Translations under genes and position numbers: made by a program
Shown: positions 1 to 10,995 of the stretch, piece after piece
Layout: each line of letters opens with the position of its first letter
Numbering within the stretch: position 1 is the first letter of the stretch
Source: Saturnia japonica
Taxonomy: Eukaryota > Arthropoda > Insecta > Lepidoptera > Saturniidae
DNA length: 64,000 nucleotides
Assembly: GCA_033032175.1 (NCBI GenBank)
Contig: CM065306.1
Span: forward strand, 10,496,001-10,560,000
Direction: 5' to 3'
Notes under the pieces: generated by a model
What the model was told of the DNA's origin: nothing
Seen by the model: only the letters and a program-made list of their open reading frames with translations
Database searches by the model: none

Positions 1-428
1 TGGGGGTGGAGCAAAAAAGACCCATCTAATTAAACTGGAAAGAGCCCAACGAATATTACTAAAAGTAATGGCATTCAAACCATTCCGATTCCCTACAATT
101 AATTTATACACTGAATGGGATGTCTTATCAGTTATCAGTCAGAAAACTATTTATTAAATATGTCATACATGAACAGCACCATAAAGTTCCTTATAGACCT
201 GATTTATTAACAAATAGACGGAAAAATACGGTTTGTGCTACTAACCAATACAAAACATTTTTAGGAAATAAATTTCAGTGCTATCTTGGCCCTTACCTAT
301 ACAATAAACTAAATAAAATTCTTGACATATATTCTTTTAATAATCATAAATGTAATGAAGTAGTAATATCCTGGCTAAAGAGACAGAACTATGAAGAAAT
401 AGAAAAATTGTTTGTAATCATAAAATAA
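1..428 (+). pseudogene. LINE reverse transcriptase C-terminus (broken)
   Basis: The C-terminal tail of a non-LTR retrotransposon ORF2 enters from the left edge. From base 2 the frame reads GGGAKKTHLIKLERAQR and then KVMAFKPFRFPTINLY, a block that follows the reverse-transcriptase domain in jockey/CR1-like elements. The frame is lost at 126-139, where the 7-mer TATCAGT is present twice in tandem. With one copy it would run straight into LSVRKLFIKY, which is in the next frame and ends at the stop at 426-428. Family placement rests on motif recognition only. Catalytic motifs lie outside the window. It is a dead 3' remnant. Confidence 0.8.
126..139 (+). repeat. 7-bp tandem duplication causing frameshift
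   Basis: TATCAGT occurs at 126-132 and again at 133-139. It sits exactly where the LINE reading frame changes, so a +7 slippage or repair duplication is the simplest cause of the frameshift. Confidence 0.8.
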
Positions 429-907
429 AGTAAAGTAATAGAATTGTCGTGGTTGTTCCAAATACTGTATTTCACATATAACAAATATGTATATATATTT
501 TTATACATAAACAAGAAACGCAACCTCATGTCTACATTTGTGTGTGTACCATTTATTTTTATTTTTTTTAGTTAAGTTCACAATATTGTAGTCTAACTTG
601 CTACATTATGAATGTAAGGTAGGTAAAAAGGAACAAAAAATAAAAAATTACAGAGTACCTTGTTTTCTCTTTTAAAATTATAGATTTGTGATAATGTTAA
701 TAAGATACAACAGTGTTATACTAGGTATGCCATATGTAGGTACCTACTATGTAATAATATATCACGGGAAGAGACTAGCGTTTGAGATACAGGCTCGGCC
801 TAGTTCAGGCGCTAGGTTTCATTAATTGAGAATAAAACTATTGTCTTTCCTAGAAATAAGCCTCATATTTTTGTATCTTGTTATGGTCAAATAAAATTAT
901 TATTATT
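429..907 (+). mobile_element. LINE 3' UTR and tail
   Basis: This is noncoding DNA downstream of the LINE stop codon. It ends with GTCAAATAAAATTATTATTATT at about 888-907, a polyadenylation-like signal followed by a short ATT repeat, which is a common 3' end of insect non-LTR elements. The part between about 430 and 775 is AT-rich and could include unrelated insertions. The 3' boundary is inferred from the tail. Confidence 0.55.
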
Positions 908-914
908 CGTAAAT

Positions 915-1127
915 AAGGAGATATTTTAAATTTTCTATTTTGTGAAAAGAACGATGTCAATGAAAAATAAAATGTTGCGAAAACAAATGAATCACTAAAT
1001 TCCAAACACAAATACACAAGACTAAATTTGGTATAAATTTGAATTTGTAATTTCTATCTAGACGCCAGATATTTGAGATCAAAATGACCAGTTCAACAAA
1101 ACGCCGATTTTATATGTAAGGACCTAA
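915..1127 (-). mobile_element. mariner terminal fragment
   Basis: The outer end at 1100-1127 is a mariner terminal inverted repeat reading outward as TTAGGTCCTTACATATAAAA on the minus strand, followed by TA at 1128-1129. The internal sequence matches, on the minus strand, the 5' region of the other two mariners in this window (37173 and 41996), including the GACATCGTTCTTTTCACAAA stretch just before the transposase. Only the 5' terminal region survives and the transposase itself is missing. Confidence 0.75.
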
Positions 1128-1129
1128 TA

Positions 1130-1984
1130 TTAATAATAATCGACCCAATTCCCGTTAAGTTTTTTGTTTTATTACTTGTTCGATGTAAATTTTGAAGCAA
1201 AGCTGGATTTTTTTGTGATTACATAGTGTGTGAATAATGAAGTAATTTAATTCTGGTTCTAAACATTTGTTGATTACGTTTAGACGGAAAAGTAAGCCAT
1301 TATTAGGTAAAGTGATAAGTCGAGTCTCAACTCTCAACACGAATTGGATTGGAATATAGTAACATTGTAGATGGCGCACGGAGGAACATTTTGTAGTAAT
1401 AACTAAAGATATTATATTTAAAGGTAGGGCACGTCTGTCAATGTCTTACGGTATTTTGCTGTGAGGTTCAAGCTGAGGTAGATACCATATTTATTTATTA
1501 TCTTAACTTTGCCCTCCCAATACATCTTTGATAACTTAATGTGTATTCGTAAAAGCTTAGTCAAAAAAGATTTTGCCAAAGATCAGCACAATGTTAATAC
1601 TAGAAATAGGTTAGTCGTACCGTGTTTTAGATTAAGTAGGACCAATATTTTTTTTGGGTAATAGTGTAAGGTTTTATAATAAGATTTCGAAGCACAATCC
1701 TGATTTTGCGGGCAAGCTCTAGGACCATGTCAAGCTGGTGAAAAGGTTATTAAAGGGTTGATTATTAAGTGAATGATGGTGATGTTTGGAAGTGACTCCC
1801 ACTCTGTGCATTAACTAATTATTATTATTGTATTATATTAATACTTTTGTAATTAAAAAAAGATATTAGTTTCTTTTCGGTTCTTTTCGATGACTGGGAT
1901 GGTTTCAGAATCGGCAGTAGTGTTTTGACGTTAATAAAAGTACCTTAGGGCCTAAATGTAATAAAAAAATTATGATTTTGGAGA
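1130..1984. other. anonymous AT-rich DNA
   Basis: No coding, RNA or repeat signature was recognised. One point of note is TAGATGGCGC at 1368-1377, which resembles a CTCF-type core. No open frame here resembles a known protein. Confidence 0.4.
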
Positions 1985-2226
1985 TTTTTCTCTACTTGGG
2001 TTAGTCCGACTGGTGGTCTGGTGGTCCCTATAACAAGATCGCAGCCAAATAACGTTGTGTTGTGTTCCGCTGGTGAATAGGGTTTCCAGAGCTCTTTGGT
2101 AAGAGGGTTCAAGGTCGGCAACGCGCTAGTGACGCCTATGGTATTACAAGCATCTATAGGTTACGGTAACCGCTTACCATCAGGCGAACCGTATGCTTGT
2201 TTGCCACCTTTGTTGAATAAAAAAAC
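1985..2226 (+). mobile_element. dispersed retroelement-like repeat, copy 1
   Basis: It starts near CTACTTGGGTTAGTCCGACT and ends in TTTGCCACCTTTGTTGAATA followed by A-rich sequence. Related copies occur at 8546-8780 (+) and 61266-61470 (-). The conserved end with ACCGCTTACCATCAGGCG plus an A tail suggests the 3' part of a LINE or a SINE with a LINE-like tail. The exact class is inference. Confidence 0.6.
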
Positions 2227-2321
2227 TATCTATCATTGGTTGATCGCTGTGTACTAATTGAATTAATAAAGTATTAGTTAATATTTATAACAGCGTTCTA
2301 GGATAGGTTCAGCGTTTGGCA

Positions 2322-2580
2322 ATAATCTCACCAGATGTTAAGCGACCACGTGGGCCAAGATGGTGTCAAGCTAAGCCAAGTGTGGGAAGTTGCTCTCAAG
2401 TGCAGTTGCCGGAACACTATAGGCTGCTTTCCGACATAATTTCAATTTGAGGTTGGTAGTGCATCGTGCTATGGTTTCATCATGATATTTTCCTTCACCG
2501 AAAGTTCAGGCTCAATACAAGGAATCGAACTGACGTCAATCGACGCGGTGTCCGTACACGCTACCACTAAGCCATCTTGC
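2322..2580 (-). mobile_element. tRNA-derived SINE
   Basis: On the minus strand the head reads GATGGCTTAGTGGTAGCGTG (A-box-like) and then CAGTTCGATTCCTTG (B-box-like), the two internal promoter elements of RNA polymerase III tRNA genes. The body matches the better preserved plus-strand copy at 7881-8165. Several differences from that copy indicate age. No clear target-site duplication was found. Confidence 0.75.
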
Positions 2581-3039
2581 TTAAGTAAATAAGTAAAATC
2601 TTTAAAAATAACTTGATGGAGTAAATTCAAAAATTACACGCAAATAACTGTGAAAAAATACTTTTGTGAATCGGACCACCACTAAATTTAAAATGAAACC
2701 CACAAAAATCAAAGAAATGTTTGGGATTATGCTGAAAAAACGATGATTGAACCTTATAGATTTACGGATAATTATTTATATTTATTATATTCCTACAGAT
2801 TCGTTCGTGATCTTTAGTATGTTTCATAGTAAGAATTTTAATTTATCATATATCGTATCATATCGTAAGCTAATCTTTATGAGCTATTTTATTAAATTCC
2901 GCAGTATAATTTCCTGTTTTTGATCGGAAATATATTCAATTTGAACCGTAAACTGAATATAATTATATAAAACGATAATAAGTTAAAGACTGCAAATAAG
3001 GTTAATATATTAATATAAGAAGGTTCTGGAGATAGATTT
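2581..3039. other. AT-rich DNA without recognised features
   Basis: No gene or repeat was recognised. Short open frames are unsupported by any motif. Confidence 0.4.
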
Positions 3040-3130
3040 GAATGTACACAAAGCACGACTGAGTTCGACGACCGACCGTGGCCGCGCACCGCGCACCGCG
3101 TACCTCTCGCCTCACTTGCACGCACTGCAC
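3040..3130. other. GC-rich patch
   Basis: A sharp GC-rich interval (GACCGACCGTGGCCGCGCAC and on) lies in AT-rich surroundings. Short open frames on both strands carry no recognisable domain. It could be a regulatory element or noncoding exon. Confidence 0.35.
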
Positions 3131-3545
3131 GCTATGTTATATTTTGACCGATTACATATTGCACTTCCAACAGTCAATGAAAATTCACAATTAATGATTA
3201 CTCGTTTACATTATTATTGATTCTTTATTGTATTAAATATTACTAAAATTGCTATAAGCAATGCAGAAATAATTTATAATATTTTATAAAATTTACTAAA
3301 TTGATACATAGTTCTGAAAAACAATACAATGCTGACCTGCACAATCCCAAATCGAAATTTAAATAATTTAGGTACATTAATTAATTACTGGAGTACCTAT
3401 AATATGTTGGCAACGACTATACAGTGATTTTCTGTGTTACACGTATAAATAGCATATAGAACAAAATAGTACAAGTATAATTGTTAAGTGTGGGTTAAAT
3501 GGTAAGTGGACTGGACGTTTCGAGTGTGTATATTTTGTAGTTTTG
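3131..3545. other. AT-rich spacer between two GC patches
   Basis: No gene was recognised. TATAAATAG at 3444-3452 fits a TATA box and lies about 100 bp upstream of the next GC patch, but no supporting initiator or transcript evidence can be read from sequence. Confidence 0.3.
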
Positions 3546-3725
3546 TAGTGGCAAAACATGGACTGTGGGCGGTCGTCGACCGAGGCCCTTGACTCGCGTT
3601 CGGTTCAGCGACACTGCACTGTGCAGTACACAGTACACCGCTCTCAGCCGCGGCGCGGCCGCCTAGCCGCTCGCGTTCTGTCCACGCAACGCCTCTACAC
3701 CTTCACGTCTCACTATACATACATA
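3546..3725. other. GC-rich patch with short palindrome
   Basis: A GC island begins near GTCGTCGACCGAGGCCC. It includes the hairpin ACTGCAC-T-GTGCAGT at 3613-3627 and a run of CG-rich sequence near 3648-3680. A frame of 82 codons (3558-3806) crosses it, but its sequence is low-complexity and Arg/Ser rich without a domain, so it is not called as a gene. A promoter or enhancer role is possible. Confidence 0.35.
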
Positions 3726-3777
3726 TGTAAACCCTTTATAAGGAGTAACTGCTCTGATTTACGGTCGCTTTCAATGA

Positions 3778-4031
3778 CCTATCTATCCGTTGTTTCAGTT
3801 ACTTAAAGATAGACAAATATAAACTTTTGTCCATACCTTTCTTTTCAATAATCTATCAATGGATAGTTTTTCGTATCTACATATATATATATATATATCC
3901 ATATCCTATAACTTGAATTGATAAGAGGAAAGCCAAAATCTGCTTAAGTTAAAGATAGTACTTATTATAAATATGTACTAATCGGGGATAGTAAACTCAG
4001 AGATGTTTATTGAAAACGGTCATTAGTGATT
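3778..4031 (+). repeat. dispersed repeat F, copy 1
   Basis: It shares, in inverted orientation, blocks such as TCGTATCTACATATAT and ATGTACTAATCGGGGATAGT with 11722-11972. Two copies about 8 kb apart suggest a small nonautonomous transposon. No terminal repeats or transposase were recognised. An internal AT microsatellite lies at about 3878-3898. Confidence 0.6.
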
Positions 4032-4116
4032 TATAGATAAGTAAAATACATGATTTAAGTTTTATTATTGTCTAGTTAATACTGATCCTAATGAATAGTT
4101 TTTTTCTTATATAATA

Positions 4117-4376
4117 CTATCTGTGCCCCACGGTTTCATCCCGTGTTAACTCTCTACCACGCCGCTGTCAAAGCAAACGTTATCCCTACTCACGCACTCA
4201 CGTTCAAAGTTACTGATATGCTCCTTAGGTTCCTAGTGAGAAGTTATATAGCTTCCTCGATGAATCGGCTATAAAATGCAGCAATATTTCAATAATCTGA
4301 CTGGTACTACTTCTAGAGATTAGCGCGTTCATACAAGCAAGCAAGCAATCTCTTGAGCTTTATAATATACATATTA
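4117..4376 (-). mobile_element. short nonautonomous Helitron-like element
   Basis: On the minus strand it ends CACGGGATGAAACCGTGGGG and then CACAGATAG, close to the 3' ends of other Helitrons here (CTAG|T). The opposite end has TATTATAAAGCTCAAGAG, the recurrent 5' motif. The interior resembles 14815-15086. No coding capacity is seen. Confidence 0.65.
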
Positions 4377-5467
4377 AAATAATAATAAAATATTATTATA
4401 CGATATAATATTGTCATTGCACCTGCGACATACGCTGCATAAAAATCTTACTTTGGAGCAGATTTATAAAATTGATAATAAAATGTAGTAGTAAATTTTC
4501 ATTAAAAATTCTATTTAGTCATTTATTTAATATGATTATTTACTATCCTACATTCCCATCTATTTTTACTATTAAATAATAAGATTATTAGTATATACTA
4601 CATATAGTTACCTATCCGTCTTTTATCAGTTAAGATAAAACTGCCTTTTAAAGTTCCTTGAAAAGTATTATTTTTATATAGTGGATTTTGCACGCGCAAC
4701 TGCAATATAATAATAACAAGGTCAATTTAATTTAAAAATTGTAAAATAAAATACTGTTGACTTTTAAGATTAATTTATTATTAACAATATTTTTTGTCAT
4801 AAAATTAACATAAGCTGCAAGTTAATTTTGAATTAAAATATTGTAAACTAGGATTTATTTTTATTTTTGTGTACATTAATGTTAACAACTTTTCTGATAA
4901 TTAATATAGAAGCGTAATACCGTATATGCTTTTATTTATTTACAATTCTCGTATACAAAAATCTTAAATTGATCTTTTTCCGATATATGTTATACTTTAT
5001 AACAGTAATAGGTACGTCCCGGTGACGCTTTCTCTTCGTGATCATGTTAGGAACGTATTGTTGTGTAGTGACCTATTATTGTACCTAAATATATAATTAT
5101 TCTTAAATATATTAATTGTAATTATTCAATCACTACTACTTCTGTTTTCATTAAATATTAGCTGGTGATAGCGGCATGTGCGTAGCCAGGATTTTAACCT
5201 GAGGACATAAAAGGGGAAAAGTAATTATACTAAAATTGACAATATGAATCTACAATACCTGATAGTAAGTACGGTACAGTCCAAATAGAACAGCGACCGT
5301 CCGACCGTTAATGACAGATTACATCGACAGATGTCGTCGTATAAAAAATCTAAATGATTAATTAATTATGAAATCCAATTGTGATAAAAATTTATACACG
5401 GAAAGTACCTATAAGTTGTTTTATGATTGATGGGTTTTATGAATCGTCAAAAATACATTAATGTATT
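4377..5467. other. AT-rich DNA, no gene
   Basis: Nothing coding was recognised. A short repeat piece around 5174-5215 (TAGCCAGGATTTTAA) recurs at 6090-6130 on the far side of the foldback element. Confidence 0.4.
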
Positions 5468-6031
5468 ATAAAAAAAAAGTTTAAAAACTAAAACCCGGCT
5501 ACGGAATATCGCTCTAAAAAGCAAGAAACAAGAAAATATTATTGTTCGAAATTCTTATCTACTAACCATTAAATTATTTATCATCTAAAAAGTAAATAAC
5601 TTATATATTTAAATTTATCACATGGATATAGTGATGTTCAGAGGATAGCTGTGGTCGCATGCCATCTTGATTACTTACTTACAAAGTACATATTTATAGG
5701 TTATGTCTAGCGTCATAGTCCTTTATAGCAAGGACATACTCGAGAGCCTGAATGTTGATATTAAAGATTTATTAATACCCTAAAGAGTATTTTCAAGATT
5801 TTTATATAAGCAGTCCTTAGGGCAAGGTGCATGCGACCACGGCTATCCTCTGAACATCACTATATCCATGTATTAAATGTTAATATATAAGTTATTATTT
5901 ACTTATTAAATGATAAATAATTGATTGGTTAGTAGGTAAGAATACTACGGACAATAATATTTTCTTGTTTCTTGCTTTTTAGAGAGCGATATTTCATGGT
6001 CGGGTTTTAGTTTTTAAACTTATTTTTTTAT
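5468..6031. repeat. long foldback (inverted-repeat) element
   Basis: Arms at about 5468-5661 and 5829-6031 are reverse complements over nearly 200 bp with scattered differences. For example, AACATCACTATATCCATG in the right arm pairs with CATGGATATAGTGATGTT in the left. The loop of about 167 bp contains the small hairpin GTCCTT (5718-5723) / AAGGAC (5730-5735). No coding sequence is seen. It fits a foldback or long-terminal-repeat MITE. Transcription through it would give a long imperfect RNA hairpin. Confidence 0.85.
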
Positions 6032-6329
6032 TTAAATTATTTTGGGGATTTTGTTTTAGCAAGAAAGTGTGTGCAATGATCATTGTCTTAGCCAGGATTT
6101 TAGTCGGGGGCTAGGGGTAGGCAAAGGAAAGCTAATTTAAAAATTTGTAATCGTTTGGTACGTGAAAGAACCGTGAAGGCGGAAGGTCCACTACTTACCC
6201 TCTGGCCGGAGTGTTAAAAAGTCAAATTGGAGATTTCAACATTTAGTATCATTTGGTGCGCTTAGCGGCAATGGTGGGAAGCAGGGAAGGCAGAGAGGAC
6301 AGCTTCCAACTCTTACAAAACTCACATAA

Positions 6330-7012
6330 CTGGAGTTATAAACTTTTATTTACAGCCTAAGCGAACACCAGAGACGTGATTTTATAAATTATATTATGAT
6401 ACACATTTATTGAGTTAAACAAGCAAAGCCGCAGGCAACAGCTAGTATTTTTTTTTATGTGCTAATTAAACCTTTTCATTTTCAACCCAACACGGTACAA
6501 ATCAAAAACTTCTAAAAATAATACACGATCTCATATCCTCTTGAGTGTCATATTGATTTCAGTGTGACGTTACATAGCCCATAAACTTGCGAACAATCAA
6601 GAAGCTTCTAACGAAATCTCATTTTCCAAATTATGTTTGGTGGTTTAGTAAATTATATTATACGCATTTTTCAAGTTAATGCAAGAAACCCTGCAGGCGA
6701 CAGCTAGTAATATATAATATTTTTGAAATGTGCTAATTAAACCCTTTCATCTAATACCCAACAGGATACAATTCATTTTTTTTTTAATGCAGGATTTGTT
6801 GTCCTCTAGAGGACGTCATATTGAATTCAGTGTGAAGTTATATATCCTATAACCAGCGGGCAATCAACACGCTTCTAATGACATCCTATTTATCAAATTA
6901 TATTACGTGGATTAGAAGAAAAACACGTACAAATGAACATACATACATACAAACATAACGATTAAAATCATAACCCTCCTTTTCGCTTCGCCGTAGTCGG
7001 GTAAAAAATAGT
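6330..7012 (+). mobile_element. tandemly repeated Helitron-like ends
   Basis: Two Helitron-like 3' ends, GCCGCAGGCAACAGCTAGTA (CTAG at 6442-6445) and CCTGCAGGCGACAGCTAGTA (CTAG at 6704-6707), lie 262 bp apart. Each is followed by ATGTGCTAATTAAACC, and a third partial unit runs from about 6729. The arrangement is a direct tandem of about 262 bp. It is noncoding. Confidence 0.65.
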
Positions 7013-7176
7013 TCTCAACCGATTTTAATTAAATTTTGTACACAGTAAGTATAATGTCATTTCTTAATTAATAGACTATATGAATTATCAATAATATGAA
7101 TATAAATAATTACCTACGGTATGAAAATGACTACTGCTTAACAAACGCGTGCGGAGCCGCGGGCACGCTGCCAGTT
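7013..7176 (+). mobile_element. Helitron family A, 3' end
   Basis: It contains CTCAACCGATTTTAATTAAA, then TTTTGTACACAGTAAGTATA, and ends with the GC hairpin segment GCGGAGCCGCGGGCACGC. It shares order and sequence with 18958-19520, 28806-29039 and 58676-58855. The terminal tetranucleotide is degenerate (CCAG). Confidence 0.65.
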
Positions 7177-7239
7177 TTATGATAAATTGCTACACAATAT
7201 GTTATCGAAAGTATTGTAACAATTGTATGAATTCTCTTT

Positions 7240-7500
7240 TACTAGAAAATGTTTTAAAAGAATCAATGGGAACTTGCTAAATGTTATCTAAAATTCTAAA
7301 TACAAAATGTCATCAAAATCGTTGGAACCATTTTCGAGAAACCAATTAATTTAAGATTAAGCTAATTTATCTACAAACCAATTTACCTATATTTGTAATA
7401 GAAAAATACTATTAAATGAGCAATTCTTGTATATATATATAATATTACAAATAAAGGTAAATGGTTCTGTAGATAAATTAGCTTAATCTTAAATTCATTA
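7240..7500. repeat. repeat K with 53-bp hairpin arms
   Basis: Arms at 7348-7400 and 7443-7495 pair with only a few mismatches around a 42-bp AT-rich loop. The left half (ACCATTTTCGAGAAACCAAT region) is related to 23853-24035. It may be a small nonautonomous element that acquired an inverted duplication. Confidence 0.7.
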
Positions 7501-7589
7501 TATAAAATGTACGAAATCTGTTGGAGTTTCTATTGGGCTTTAAAAATATGTCAGCTAACCTATGTTTATGTAGTTGTGGATGGCCTTTT

Positions 7590-7790
7590 TCTACAGTAGA
7601 ATAAAGTAGAAAAGTGGTGTTCGTAAGCAGGTGGTCGCCTGATCGCCTGATCGCCTGCTCGCTTGCGCACCAGAGCAGTGAAAGTGGGTTGAATGCAGCA
7701 CCATTACTTTCAGTTTCTGTTGTGAGCGCGCCCGTACGCGGCTCGTTACAATAAACATCGCATCCCGTCGATTTCTCGCTCTGCTAAATT
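7590..7790. other. GC-rich patch with 8-bp tandem repeat
   Basis: Four head-to-tail 8-mers occur at 7635-7666: TCGCCTGA twice, then TCGCCTGC and TCGCTTGC. GC-rich sequence extends to about 7750. A 70-codon minus frame here has no recognisable domain. Confidence 0.4.
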
Positions 7791-7880
7791 TCACCTTTTT
7801 CACTCTATTATCTCGTTGTATAGTTTGATATACTAGTAGAAAGCTGTATTGGTTTTTACACCAATTTTGTTGAAAGCAAT

Positions 7881-8165
7881 GATGGCTCAGTGGTAGCGTG
7901 TACGGGCACCGCGTCCACCGACGTGGGTTCGAATCCCTGTAATGAGTTTGTGCTTACAGTGAAGAAAAACTTAGTTGTGAAACCATACAGCTAGCAACCA
8001 TCCTCAAGTTGAAAATCTGTCACCAAGCACCTATATGTGTTTTCTAGGAACTGCACTTGAGAGCCAGCTTCCTCACTAGGCTTGTTATCATTTTGGGCCA
8101 CATCGTCACTAAAAATCAGGTGACCACAAGGTCATAACACTACTCATATAAAGGCAAAAAAAGCG
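7881..8165 (+). mobile_element. tRNA-derived SINE, best preserved copy
   Basis: The head has GATGGCTCAGTGGTAGCGTG (A box) and GGGTTCGAATCCCTG (B box) with tRNA-like spacing. A long unrelated body ends in an A-rich tail at 8155-8165. It matches the minus-strand copies at 2322-2580 and 43125-43290. Like all SINEs it would depend on RNA polymerase III and a partner LINE. It is noncoding. Confidence 0.85.
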
Positions 8166-8545
8166 AATCATGTTGTTCCATTGAAATTATATTAATTTGT
8201 GTACTTTTTTATTAGGTTTGTTTTAAATGACGATCACAAAACAATATCATAAATAATTGTTAAAATGACACATAAAGACATAAAAATTGTTTAGATCGTG
8301 CTCCTTAATAATCTTAACAAGAGTAATACACAGTATAATTCTAGAAAATACTAACATGTTCCCACGTATTTTTACATTCGGTTTAGTATTTATAATAATA
8401 ATAATACGTCTCTGTCTTACAAACGTAAATTAGCAGGGCCCGGGAGCTGGTTATGTTATTTCTTCTTGGAACTTTAGATTGACAATGGTTTTCAAGTTAA
8501 TCCCATTAATTTATGAAACACAGAGAAATCTCTTTGGAATATGAT
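8166..8545. other. AT-rich DNA, no gene
   Basis: No coding or repeat feature was recognised. Confidence 0.35.
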
Positions 8546-8780
8546 CTCTACCTACTTGGGGCAGTCCGACTGACCTGCAGCCTACAAAAGATCGCAACTA
8601 AATAATCCTCTGTTGTGTTTCTGTGGTGAGTAGGGTTATCATAGCTCCATGGGGAAAAGGGCTTCAAGATAGGTAAAGCGCTAGTGATATCTTTTGTGTT
8701 ATAAGTGTACATGGGATATTGTAAGTTTTAGCATGAGGTGGGCCGTACAACTATTTGCTTCCATAGTTGTATAAAAAATA
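8546..8780 (+). mobile_element. dispersed retroelement-like repeat, copy 2
   Basis: It begins with CTACTTGGGGCAGTCCGACT, shares AACGTTGTGTTGTGTT-like and AGCGCTAGTGATATC blocks with the copy at 1985-2226, and ends in TATAAAAAATAAAG. It is more diverged than copy 1. Confidence 0.6.
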
Positions 8781-10620
8781 AAGAAAAAGGTGAGATGACA
8801 CTACGTACAAAATGAATAGTGAGTTTTAAATAAATAAATAAAAACACAATTTGAAAATATATACATATATCTAGGTATATCACGAATAGACAAAATAATA
8901 TATTTGATATCAGATATTATTAGATTGTTATATATATATATATATTAGAAAACTTGTGTCTTATAAAAATGCGTGATTAGCGTGACGGTGAAGAGTGGCC
9001 TAGAAAGTTGTTACTTTCGACGGTTTCGTTCGCCAGTTCGTTACGTCCTCCAACAACAAACGTGCGCCTAAAATCCGGTTCAGACTTTTAAAAAGCTGCT
9101 TTATGGCTCTGGCATAACAACAACTATATTTATTTACTAATTGAGTTATATTTGTTTTTGTATATAAGTAAATACAAAAGTTTTAAAGACTCAAAAAATA
9201 TATCTCTATATTAAGATATCCTACATTTTTATATGATTAACTTTCTAATAATAGTTAATATTTAAATAATGATTACAATGTAAATATGTAATACTTATCC
9301 AGTACTGGTATATTATAAAAAAATCGGTGTACGAAAAGAAAAATCTTGCATAATTCTAATCACTGTAGTTGTTTAAATACATGTATGTATCTATGTATGT
9401 AATATTTATATATAAAAATAAATGTAGGCTTATAATAAATCAAATGTAATGTATATTTTACAAAAAACGTAAACATTGTTTGTAGTGTACTAAAAACGGA
9501 AGTAAAATTTATAAATAACTGTGTGACCAAAGGAGGTAATGGATACGTGCTAAGCAGCACAGCAAAACATATTCATCGAGTTGCATCCGAAAAGAAATGA
9601 ACGAAAATGAAAGTGTCCTACTTCATCAGAAGCCCCTCTCCGTGCTGCTCGAAGGAGGTACTCTCGATTGGGCCACTTTCTCGCACCTTTCATTCTAATC
9701 AATTTGTTACAGTCGTTTACTTATTCGCTTCCGGTTGATGCCATTTGCATTTGTCTTTTATGAACAAAACTATCAGGATAACACATAGGTAACTGTAATA
9801 TTATTCAAGACAGCTGCGCACTGCTTATAAGAGTTGCGGCCTGCGACACAGCGCTTTGAGGCCTCTATGTAAGTTTAAAGAGCACATTGAGAACTACGGA
9901 TGTAAGACAAATATTTGACGTAATGAAGATATAGGAGGTTTTTTATAGAATGTCTATATATTTTAAGCTCGAAAGTGTATTTGTGATGATGAGAATATTG
10001 TTTCACATAAATAACGTAGGTACCTATATAACTATAAATATAAACAGTGTCAAAAAATGTATGCTTTTATTTAATAGTGAAAACCATCATAACCATATTA
10101 GGTTATTTTGAATTTACTTTGATGATATACTTCACCGACAAATAAATATCACAAAGAAAGTTTAAAGTTCATTAAGTAAACTTTGTTGTAATTTGTAACA
10201 TGTAATTATAAACGTATTGTAACATTTCTATAAACTAACGCAAAATATAAATTCTATTATACAGCTATTTCTATAGTACTCACATTATAGTACTCACATT
10301 GATATAATTAACAATACAAATAGGTTTATCGGTAATTCTCTAAAAAAAAAACTTACAATTCAACATGAGTTACTTATGACTTAATAATGAATTGACTGAA
10401 AATATTATATGATGAATGAGAAGACGGAGACCATCATTGAATAATATATGGAGATGTAAAACGTGTCAGAGTCATTAAGTGTATATTTTAGATTTTACGG
10501 ATATATTTTACCAAAAGGTGAGAGTACACGTTCTTAAATGATTCGAGCATTGATAATTATAATCTCTTAAAATAATATTATACGATTACAATTCATATTA
10601 TAAGTATCGCATATGTTATA
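8781..10620. other. mostly anonymous DNA
   Basis: No gene was recognised. AT dinucleotide repeats lie at 8932-8946. A less AT-rich stretch at 9570-9870 contains ATTTGCAT at 9743-9750, a perfect match to the POU/octamer site. This stretch has no visible repeat relatives in the window and could be unique regulatory DNA. Confidence 0.3.
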
Positions 10621-10995
10621 CTAGCCGTGCCTGCAGCTCTGCTCGTGTGGACTACAGAATGCCATCACTCGAGCGCATGCGCGAATCGTGCTATGCCCGC
10701 TCCATCCCACCATCCACGGCGCGGCGCGGCGGTCACCCACCAGTTAACGGTTATTTTAAAGACATTAATGCTTATTGTGGATGAACCTTAAAAAATATAC
10801 ATATATACTATCGATGAGTTTTAGTAGATCTTTTTAGATTACATATGTAGTACCCACATTCATTTGTTTGTTAAATATCTTATGGTTTACACAGCGTACA
10901 AGCCTATTAAGAGCCCAAAAGCATCTCTTTTCTTAATTGATACACTATTATCGTATTATTTACTTTATGTAACAAAATATATCCTATAAGCTGGT
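10621..10995 (-). mobile_element. Helitron family D fragment with GC-rich insert
   Basis: On the minus strand it ends GAGCTGCAGGCACGGCTAG (CTAG complement at 10621-10624). The body shares TGCTTATTGTGG, CTTATGGTTTAC and GCGTAC/AAGCC blocks with 61491-61855 and 62539-62790. A GC-rich block at about 10670-10740 is absent or much altered in those copies, so it may be an acquired sequence. The 5' end is unclear. Confidence 0.65.

Noticed and set aside
3444..3452. TATAAATAG as a promoter
   Set aside because: In AT-rich DNA such words are frequent, and no initiator, downstream element or gene was found.
3558..3806. 82-codon open frame over a GC patch
   Set aside because: Low-complexity, Arg/Ser-rich, no domain, no splice or homology support; most likely a by-product of GC content.
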